Shown here: positions 55,922-64,000 of the stretch, in pieces
How the letters are laid out: each line of letters begins with the position of its first letter
How positions within the stretch are numbered: position 1 is the first letter of the stretch
Program-made: the position numbers and the translations under genes
NCBI RefSeq assembly: GCF_030272615.1
Contig: NC_081411.1
Location: 825,090,397-825,154,396, forward strand
Source: Cryptomeria japonica
Taxonomy: Eukaryota > Streptophyta > Pinopsida > Cupressales > Cupressaceae
DNA length: 64,000 bases
Reading direction: 5' to 3'
The notes under the pieces: model-generated
Databases searched by the model: none
What the model was told of the DNA's origin: nothing
What the model saw: the letters and a program-made list of their open reading frames with translations, nothing else

Positions 55922-55929
55922 TATAAAAT
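55922..55929 (+). promoter_or_regulatory. TATA box of the Tat-E PMD gene
   Basis: TATAAAAT lies 97 bases before the ATG at 56019. It matches the position of the TATA box in Tat-C relative to both the tract and the ATG. Confidence 0.6.
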
Positions 55930-56084
55930 AGACCACGAGGGAATACATCCTTATTGTCATCCACACATCCAAGAGATCAGAGTGCAGAGAGAGAATAGAG
56001 CACCATCAGTCAACAGCGATGGCATTGGTGCATAGATTCGATCGCGTTTGCCGATTTCAGAGGCCAGCCGATGCAAGAGAGTTG

Positions 56085-56963
56085 GTAAGTACCACAAAAA
56101 ATCTTTGTACTTTGTTGTAATAAATGTTGTCATTAATGCATGCTAGGTAGTACAATAAATGCATTTTTAGGATAATGTCAAAAAATGTCAAAAACATGTA
56201 GGCACGTTTGCGTTGGTGCTAGGTGCGTCTAGGTTGGCTAGGCGCATCTACATTGGTGCCAGGTGTGTCTATGCTGGGAAAAGCATCTGTGCCAGATGTG
56301 AGCGTGTCTATGTTGTGCAGGCGCGTTTGTGAAATGTGGGCATGTCTATGCAGGACAGGCGCGTCTGTGCAGAACAGAGGCACATCTGTGTATTTTAGGT
56401 GCATCTGTGCAGAGCAGGCGCATTTGTGTAGTTTGTAAGTGCATTTATGTCATGAAGGCACATTTATGTCTTCAAGGTCAAATTGACAGTTCTGTGATGA
56501 ACATATGCTGTCGATTGGATAAGATACTGAGAGGATACACTCAAGTAGGTCCTCTAGGGAAGACTAGGATAGCAGATAGGGCTAAGATTGACAATTTTGT
56601 GATAGAACATACGTTGCCAATTAAGAAACTACTCAAGAGGATACACACAAGTATAACCCTAGGATAGGATAGATTGAGGCACTTTGTGATGAACAATGAG
56701 TACCAATGCATAGTAATTTGTGATGAACAGGGAGTACCAATAGGAGCAACACTTTGTGATGAACAAGGAGTGCAAATATGAGCAGCACTTTGTGATGAAC
56801 AGGGAGTGCTAAAACGTAGTACTTTGTGATGAACAGGGAGTACCACTAGGATAAATAGCAACACTTTGTGATGAACAGTGAGTGTCACTAGGATAGATAG
56901 CAACACTTTGTGATGAACAGTGAGTGTCACTTTAACTAACATGATTGATTTTCTTGACTACAG
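56085..56963 (+). other. intron of the Tat-E PMD gene
   Basis: The intron has strong GTAAGT and CAG borders. It carries two repeat families: degenerate GGCGCGTCTGTGCAG-like words (about 56195-56470) and seven copies of a CACTTTGTGATGAACAGGGAG-type unit (about 56690-56940). It is more than twice the length of the Tat-C intron. Confidence 0.65.
56670..56940 (+). repeat. intronic tandem repeats, about seven units
   Basis: Units begin ACTTTGTGATGAACAG and are spaced by about 35-45 bases. The last two are nearly identical, including ACTAGGATAGATAGCAAC. Confidence 0.85.
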
Positions 56964-57431
56964 GAGTACTTACCTATGCTGGAGTCATGAGAGAGATTCC
57001 CATAAACTCAGAGGTTACAACCAGAGTTGACATTTGAGGATAGAGTAGCTATTGAGGTTATGGGTCTGTGATTTATTATTTATGTGCCTGAGTTTCGGAG
57101 GAACATGGGGTTGCTGACTGCACTGGTTGAGAGGTGGCATTCAGACACATGCACTTTTCATTTGCCTATGGGTGAGATGACAGTCACCTTAGAGGATGTA
57201 TACAGGATATTGCAGATACCGATCGATGGGGAGTTGATACCCTACGATTGAGATGGAGATAGGGAGGCATTGAGATGAGTGTTTTAGGATCCCAGATAGG
57301 AGATGAGGGTAGGACACGTGGCATGGGATACCATGACACAGACATGATTGGCACTACCATCAGTACTGGCAGGAGTGATCAGTGGGTTCTCCTGTCCAGA
57401 TAGGGCGACACGAGGATTTGTTGTAGCCATA

Positions 57432-59037
57432 TGATTTTGACATCATTGTATCATGACACTTATGATTATATATATATGAGATGATTTCTTGCGGCAACTA
57501 TATGCATGTGTACCTATGTGATGAGATGTTTCATTATGTATGTTTCTATGTGATGGTTATGATATGGATGCAAATATGTACATAATGAAATACAATATTT
57601 TTGTCCTTTTATGTTTTTAATATGTTTATGTAAATGTGAATGTATGAAATGTAGATGAATATGATAGTGCAAATAACTATTTACATAATGAGAATGTAAA
57701 ATGTGCTAACATGTGTTGTGCGTAGCATGTGATGCATTTGTGATATCTATATGTATGTATGAAATGCTTATGTGGTAATGTAGGTGCAACTACATGAAAT
57801 GCAATTTTTTTTGACGTGTCATTATACTCAGTCATGTGATAGCAAGCTACACAAACTCAGGAATGATGATGGAAGTCAATCAAGAATGGGGGATGGAAAG
57901 TAGAAGATATGAAAGTGGAAAGAGATTCTTGTGCGTTATCATCATTGAGCTTTATTATGGCAAGATAGGTTATGACAATCTAGATATATGTTCGACCTAA
58001 AAAGTCATTGTACCTATTTGCATGGAGATAAGACAGTCACAAACAAGGAATGCCCCAGTTCATACTAGACTCACAGTGTCCTCATATCCTTGGACAAGTC
58101 ATAGCATTACTAAGAGACAATCCACAGACAGTAAAAGAAAAATAGGTGACGATACCCCATCCTTGCCTTTCTAGTCAAAGACATCCTAGAGATAGAATCC
58201 CTAGTTAGAGACATCTCGGAAAAGCTAAAAGACATGTCACCAAAAAGATAAAATCAAAAGAAAACTAAGAATTGACACCAACATCCACTGTAGTCCTCAA
58301 GTTTAGTGTCTCTTGTCACTTGTATAAGTTTATTTGATTGTGGTCACAATGTTTACTTTCACAAAAAGGATAGATAGCACTGAACCATATTTTGTCTGAG
58401 TTTGTTGAAAAATTTGATTTGTTGAAGCCCATTGTTACTGTTGTGTCTCATCTGAAACTGACTGAATCCATGCAACTAATACTTTATTGCGGAGAAGATG
58501 GAACTTTATTGCGGATCTATGATGCAAATGCTACTTTATTGTGGATTGTGCATGAATAGACTGAAGAAAACTAGAAGAAACTGTACTCCTCGAAACATGT
58601 GATGCTCTCAGTTCCACACCCATCACTAGACATAGGATTTGCCTTAGCCACATATAGGAGCTGATTTATTATGGATGTAAAGGGGTGAAAAGGAGGGATT
58701 ATTATGAATGGCTAACCAATCTTGGGTAGATCAATAACAAGCCATGATGGGAATGTGTAAAGTTTATTATGAATGAATAGGTCGTGAGTGTGTGCAAAGT
58801 GAATGGATGAAAGTGAATCCTAAAGGAGGGAGGAGCAATGTCTCCATGCATGGTGCTGGTGACCCATTTTTCACCATGGTACTTGCCTAGGGTGCCATTG
58901 AAGTGGTTTTCACCATTGGACAAAATGTCTTTTTTTTTTTGGTCACAAGGCGCCTGTTTGCCAGGTTTTCACCAAGTAACGATTTTTATGTTTTATGATT
59001 TTTTTTTTGTATTTTTGAATTGGGATACTCTGAAGAG
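57432..59037. other. Tat-E spacer between PMD gene and integrase
   Basis: This is AT-rich non-coding sequence between the tail-to-tail PMD and integrase ends. No further coding segment was recognised. It is shorter than the matching spacer in Tat-C. Confidence 0.6.
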
Positions 59038-60240
59038 CTATGTGTAAAACCTGTGAAGGTGCATGTTGTTGATAGGATCCTCCAAAGGTTCACCCTCTAT
59101 AGTTGAGAGCTGATATGCACCAGATCCATATGCTACTGTGATGATGTAAGGACCAAGACAATTTGGTTCGAACTTGCCCTTCTTCTCTCTATCTTGCTGA
59201 TTTTAAGGATTTTCTCTGAGAACTCAATCACCCACCTCAAATGTGTGAGGCTTCACTTTATGATTGTAGCTACGACTCATTCATTGTTGATAATCCTTGA
59301 GATGATTAAAAGCAGTTTGTCTTCATTCATCCAATAATTCAAGTTCTTGTAAGTGAGAGACCTTGTAGTCTTCATCACTGATAATGTTTTGCAAAGAGAC
59401 TCGTAAAGAGGGTAACTCAGCCTCAATAGGCAAGATAGCTTCAGTGTCATAGACAAGTGAATAGGGTGTAGCTCCTATAGGTGTGCGGATGCTTGTGTGG
59501 TAAGCCCAAAGTGCGGGATTAAGTTGGATATGCCAATTATGGCCAACGTCGTCAACTGTCTTTTTCAAGATTTTAAGGATTGTTTTATTAGACACCTTAG
59601 CTTGACTGTTACCTTGGGGGTAATATGGTGTGGAGAAATGATGGGTAATATGGAAGTGGTCATAGAGTTCACAAATATCCTGATTTTTGAAGGGATGCCT
59701 GTTATCAGTGATGATGGAAATAGGAATACTGTATCGACAAATGATATAGTTGAGAATGAATGTAGCAATTTGTATTCCAGTAACTTGCGTGAGAGGCATG
59801 ACTTTGATCCATTTTGTAAAATACTCTGTGGCAGTGATAATGAACTTATGACCATTGGAAGGAGGGTGAATCTTTCCTATGAGATCGAGTCCCCACTGAC
59901 AAAAGGGCCAAGGAGTCACAATTGGTTAAAGTTCCTGCGCTGGCGCATGGATGAGGTCTCCATGAAGTTGACACTGCTTACATTTCTTAACAAACTGATA
60001 TGAATCTTTCTCCATATTGGGCCAATAATATCCAGTCCCGATGAGTTTCTTGGCTAAGGTAGGACCACTAGAATGTTTACCACATATCCCTTCATGAACC
60101 TCATGTAGCATAATCTGAGCCTCATCTATTTCTAAACATATAAGAAGAGTTCCATCTAGACCTCGATGGTATAGGATATCAGCTAAAATGACACATCGAG
60201 AAGATTGGTGAATGAAAGTGCGACATTGGTTATTGGATAG
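59038..60240 (-). pseudogene. Tat-E integrase
   Basis: The zinc-binding part shows HEVHEGICGKHSSG and CKQCQLHGDLIHAPAQ. The core has WGLDLIGKIHP (Asp), IITDNRHPFKNQ (Asp) and PQGNSQAKVSNKT, where the catalytic Glu is replaced by Lys. The C-terminus includes YSLVYDTEAILPIEAELP and ends INNMHLHRFYT at the stop (59038). One stop lies between the zinc part and the core (after APAQEL), and others in the last third. It should be inactive. Confidence 0.88.
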
Positions 60241-60399
60241 GTCAGGAGGAAGGGTATTGTCACAAAGGTATGTGAAAATGGAACCATATAACTGTGACTC
60301 AGGACTGACGACACATATCATCTCAGTAGGAGTGATTTCATATGAGGGAACCAAAAGGTTATCCACCAAGAACTCATAGCGGGTCTCATTCTGTTGTAG

Positions 60400-60800
60400 A
60401 TCAATTAGTGAACCAATTGTAGCCATGGCATCTGCAGCTCGATTCTGCTCTCTTGGTATCTGCTCAAAGTCTATCTTTGTGAAATGTTGTTTCAAGTCAT
60501 CCACCATTATTTTATAGGGAATTAATTTCTCATCCTTTGTTTGGTATTCATTAGTTGCTTGACGAATTACAAGTTCAGAGTCCCCAACAACACGAAGTTC
60601 TTGGATCTTCCACTGAACTGCAATCCATAATCCAGTTGTTAATGCCTCATATTCTGCTATATTATTAGTGCAGGGAAATGATAATCGATATGATTTTGGT
60701 ATAGAATCCCCTTGAGGAGTTATGAAGAGGATGCTAGTTCCTGCCCCATGCTATGTGTATGAGCCTTCAAAGTATAGTTGCCAGGGCTCTACATGTGACA
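60400..60800 (-). pseudogene. Tat-E second (archaeal-type) RNase H
   Basis: The minus strand has YFEGSYT (Asp1 replaced by Glu), NNIAEYEALTTGL (Glu), VVGDSELVI (Asp), then EQIPREQNRAADAMATIGSL. The order and spacing match Tat-C. There is at least one stop near the start. Confidence 0.82.
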
Positions 60801-62469
60801 CTGTTAAAATGGATTCATCTGGAAATTCTGAGATTAGAGGAACATCATCTATCATGGGAGCATCTGCTAACTAATCTGCGATAGCTTGTCCTTTTATTGC
60901 TTTTCTGTCCACATATTCAATGTCGAATTCATTTAGGAGCATCACCCATTTGGCTAATCACCCAGTAAGCGTTGCTTTATTGAGAAGGTATTTCAATGGA
61001 TCGATTCTTGCAACTGACTTAGTTTTATGAGTTAGCATGTAATGTCATAATTTTTGCAAAGCAAAGACCACAACGAGACATGCATGCTCAATTGGTGTGT
61101 AGTTTAGCTCATATCCCACCAATGTGCGACTGATATGGTATACTGCCTTTTCTTTGCCCTCAACAACTTGTTGTGCTAAGAGTGCCCCTAGTGCTATTGA
61201 AGTAGCTGATATGTATAGTAATAGAGGTTGATCTGGAACTGGTGGCATCAAAACTGGTGGATTCAAAAGATAATCTTTGAGTGCTTGGAAAGCTCATTGA
61301 CAATTATCATCCCATTTGAATTTGATGTTTTTATGTAGCAAGTGCTGAAAAGGATTACACTTATCTGCAAGTTGTGCTATGAATCTTCATATGGACTGGA
61401 GTCTCCCTTGCAAAGATCAAAGTTGACTGATATTTCTTGGTGGTTGCATCTCGAGAATGGCCTTGACTTTTGCTAGATCGGCTTCGATTCCTCTTTTCAA
61501 GACAATGAATCCCAGGAGCTTCCCAGAGGTTACTCCAAAGACACATTTCTTGGGGTTTAATCTTACTTTGTATTTTTCCAACTAATCAAAGATGATTGAA
61601 AGTATGTCCAAATGTGTATCTTTGTCTATTGATTTACCCAAGAGGTTGTCAACGTAATCTTCCACAGTAACATGCATGAGATCAGGAAAGATAGTAGTCA
61701 TGGCTCTTTGATATGTAGCGCCTACATTTTTTATCCCAAAGGGCATGCCATTCCAGCAAAAGGTTCCCCAAGGACAAGTAAATGCCATTTTGTGCTGATC
61801 CTCAGATGTGATTTTTATTTGATTGTAACTAGAGAATCCATCCATCAAAGATAACATCACATGACCTACTGTAAGATCGACAATCAAGTAAATATTTGGT
61901 AATGGAAAATCGTCCTTAGGACAAGCTTTGTTGATGTCTCTAAAATCTGTACATATTTTGATACTATGATTTGGTTTACTGACAAGCACTAAGTTGGAGA
62001 TACATTCGGGATAATCAATTAGGCATATGAATTCGACATCCAATAATTTCTCAAGCTCTGCTTTGACTAATAATGCCACTTGTGGATGCATCTTTCTTAA
62101 TTTTTGTTTCACTGGTTTTGCCCTCGGTTTAACTGTCAAATGATGCATTACCAAATCCGGATCCAATCTAGGCATATCAGCGTATGACCATGCAAAGTTG
62201 ATTTGTCGTTCTGTGAAGAAACTTATGAATTTTGACCTTTCTGACTCTATCAAAGATTGAGCTAGTAATATGTTGTGTGGAGCTTCTTCTGTGCCAATGT
62301 TTGTTTTGATAGTCTCCTCTACCAACATGGATGACTTTTCCTCATATGATGCTGGGAGAATGTCGAGCCTTCCATCTTCGGGTGCTTTAGAGAGGTTTTT
62401 GCCCTCAGATACGTCCTTTCTTTTTACTTTTTTGGGGGTCAGACAACGCCACAATGTGGTTTTCGCCAT
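60800..62469 (-). pseudogene. Tat-E reverse transcriptase and RNase H
   Basis: From 62469: MPRLDPDLVMHHLTVKP, KQKLRKMHPQVALLVKAELE, KICTDFRDINKACPKDDFPL, MLSLMDGFSSYNQIKI, MPFGIKNVGATYQRAM and the active site EDYVDNLLGKS, where the second Asp of YVDD is Asn. Frame breaks near 61580 and 61360 precede the connection region. The first RNase H starts LLLYISATSIALGALLAQ (near 61220) and includes SRTLVGYELNYTPIE. The Asp-to-Asn change should abolish polymerase activity. Confidence 0.88.
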
Positions 62470-64000
62470 AAGACCCTTGATTTGTTTATATTTTTATATA
62501 TTTGTGATTGGAAGGCCTGACACCCTCACCAAAATATGCCATGCTGTTGAGTTCTATAGTGTATCTCGCTTTATGGTCCCCAGGGGGAAGATCATCTTGT
62601 ATGCCAAGATAGTCAATAAAAGCTTCATCATTCTGGAATGTGTCAAACTATGTAGGTCCTTCATGGTCCCAGTCAATAAGTTGGTGGTGAACAAGGGGAA
62701 GGCCTTTGATGTCTTTGAAGTTAGCGGGGCTAAGAGTGAAGATGTAGTTATATTCAGGTATGTCGAGGTAGTTATCAAGGTCATCATTGGCACTCTCCTC
62801 ATCAGTCTCGATCAAGAATGAATCCAAATTATCATTACTAGTAGCGCATTCTGGGATAGGTGTTCTCATTCTATGTGATTTTGACCTGGAACCTAGAGGC
62901 AAGGACTGTTTGGGATCCTCTGAGATTGTTTCTTGACCAACTTTGAATTTTCTATAAAATTCCTCTTCTTCTGTGGGTTCGCCTGGTTCTCTAAATGTCT
63001 CGACGAGCTCATAGTCATTGGCGGATTTTTCTGAACCCCATTCCCATTCATTGGAGTCTGTGGAATAGCGATTTTCTTGTTGAATTTTGGCAGCTTTGAT
63101 TTATAATGCTTCTTCTGTCTTTTGAGTGTGGACCTTGGAAGTCACGAAACCAAGTCCCTTCGAGTGTTCCTTTTTGAATGTCAATTCAGGTTGTAAAGGT
63201 TCAATGATGCCTTCCTTTCTTAAGACAAGAGGGCTTTTGCCATCATACCCAAATTTTTGTAGGATCTTGAACCCTTTGCCATACTTTTCACATGGTATGC
63301 TGATGTGATCTTGTGTATCATTTTCAGGGTCTTTGTAAAGCATTTTGTATAAGTATTCCTCTTCCAGTTCACCCCATCTTTGAAAGATAGTAGGGTCCCA
63401 TTTGAGTATAATGATAGATACCTGCTTATTAGGATGTGGTCTTCCATAATCTTTTGGTGAACTCATAACTTGTTGTATGCACATGGTTTGATTCAAAGTG
63501 TATTCACCCATGCCCTTGTCCTAAAATTTCCCTTTAAGCTCACCTTGTTTTGAGGTCAAAGGTTTTAATGATTCAGGATCAATGTATGCAGAAGAAGGGA
63601 CAACTTGCCTATTACTTGGAATAATCATCTCAGTTTTTTAGTCTCAAGTTATTGCAATATATTAATGGATTAGGATCACCGTTAACTGTTATCTCAACTC
63701 CATTGTGAGGAAAATTAATGCATTAGTGATATGTAGATGGGACTGCCCTCATATCATGAATCCAAGGACATCCTAGTAATATATTGTATGTGAGATCTAG
63801 GTCTAGGACTTGACAAACCACATCCTTCGTAACTGGCCCAACTTTGAGAGGTAAGGTGACTGTGCCCTTAGATGAACGTTCTTCATCATCATATGCCTTG
63901 ATGGCAATTTTGTTTGTAGAATTCACAGCTTTATCAGAATATCCCAATTGTTTAATAGTGCTCAATGTACAAATGTTTAGACCTGCTCCTCCATCTATCA
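62470..64000 (-). pseudogene. Tat-E protease and G-patch-like segment, partial
   Basis: At the right edge (63965-63723) the frame reads GTVTLPLKVGPVTKDVVCQV and NILLGCPWIHDMRAVPSTYH, the part of a Tat protease after the active-site motif. The active site (DGGA) lies at the last bases of the window. The segment 63511-63101 has GFKILQKFGYDGKSPLVLRK and KGLGF, matching the G-patch-like stretch of Tat-C. An acidic linker to RT follows (62902-62480) with frame breaks. Confidence 0.78.

Larger units (their letters stand above)
56019..57431 (+). pseudogene. antisense PMD gene in Tat-E, truncated
   Basis: Exon 1 (56019-56084) encodes MALVHRFDRVCRFQRPADA, which shares DRV and QRP with Tat-C exon 1. 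The intron is 56085-56963 (consensus GTAAGT donor, TTGACTACAG acceptor). Exon 2 has PEFRRNMGLLTALVERWHSD, FHLPMGEMTVTLEDV, YRILQIPIDGELIPYD, VGHVAWDTMTQT, then GVISGFSCPDRATRGFVV. This covers only the N-terminal half of the PMD. The WRPY...WED block and acidic tail of Tat-C are absent. At least five stops or shifts break exon 2. Confidence 0.75.
54883..64000 (-). mobile_element. Tat-E: second Tat-lineage element with antisense PMD gene, partial
   Basis: This minus-strand element is inserted in the integrase fragment of copia-B. Seen from its 3' end it has a 3' LTR (54883-55669), polypurine tract, antisense PMD gene, spacer, integrase, two RNase H domains, RT, a G-patch-like segment and protease, which runs off the right edge. 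The order is the same as in Tat-C, but LTR length and sequence differ, so it is a separate family or old branch. The left flank is GTAGT (54878-54882); the right flank is outside the window. Confidence 0.9.

Overview
The window is repeat DNA from a large plant nuclear genome. Every recognisable coding segment belongs to an LTR retrotransposon, a relic of one, or a gene carried inside one; I found no host gene, rRNA or tRNA. The LTRs are 0.8-2.4 kb long, the elements are nested several levels deep, the background is AT-rich, and two Ty3 Tat-lineage elements carry a plant mobile domain (PMD) gene. Together these point to a seed plant with a bloated genome. A gymnosperm such as a conifer is my best guess, but that is inference.

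Layout. 1-2054: a minus-strand Ty3 gag relic, a plus-strand Ty1-copia RNase H relic with its 3' LTR start, and inverted LTR ends. 2741-6745: a four-unit tandem array (period about 435 bp), split by a putative 2.3-kb solo LTR (3591-5877) that carries twelve short palindromes. 6746-10248: AT-rich DNA with two local duplications and no gene. 10254-12646: a 2.4-kb solo LTR with a perfect target-site duplication (AGTAG). 13381-23227: the 5' part of a plus-strand Ty3 element (G), whose gag is split by copia-F (14524-23090, TSD AAATA). Copia-F has a gag and a long unknown ORF but no pol, and its own 3' LTR holds a solo LTR (21280-22893, TSD TTTCC).

23228 to the end is one deep nest. Copia-A (minus) sits in G. 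Copia-B (plus) sits in A. Tat-C (minus, 25947-53750) sits in the 5' LTR of B. Chromovirus D (plus, 41304-50288, TSD ACAAG) sits in the leader of C. Tat-E (minus, 54883 to beyond the window) sits in the internal part of B. Insertion order by nesting is G, A, B, C, D.

The most interesting feature is shared by Tat-C and Tat-E. Between integrase and the 3' LTR each carries an antisense, intron-containing PMD gene, with a TATA box about 100 bp upstream of the ATG, a short conserved first exon and an intron at the same place. Each Tat element is therefore organised as two divergently placed units: LTR-driven gag-pol on one strand and a PMD gene on the other. All copies here are damaged by stops and frameshifts. 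Two further candidates for novelty are the pol-less copia-F with its roughly 1,170-codon second ORF, and the palindrome array at 5011-5682.
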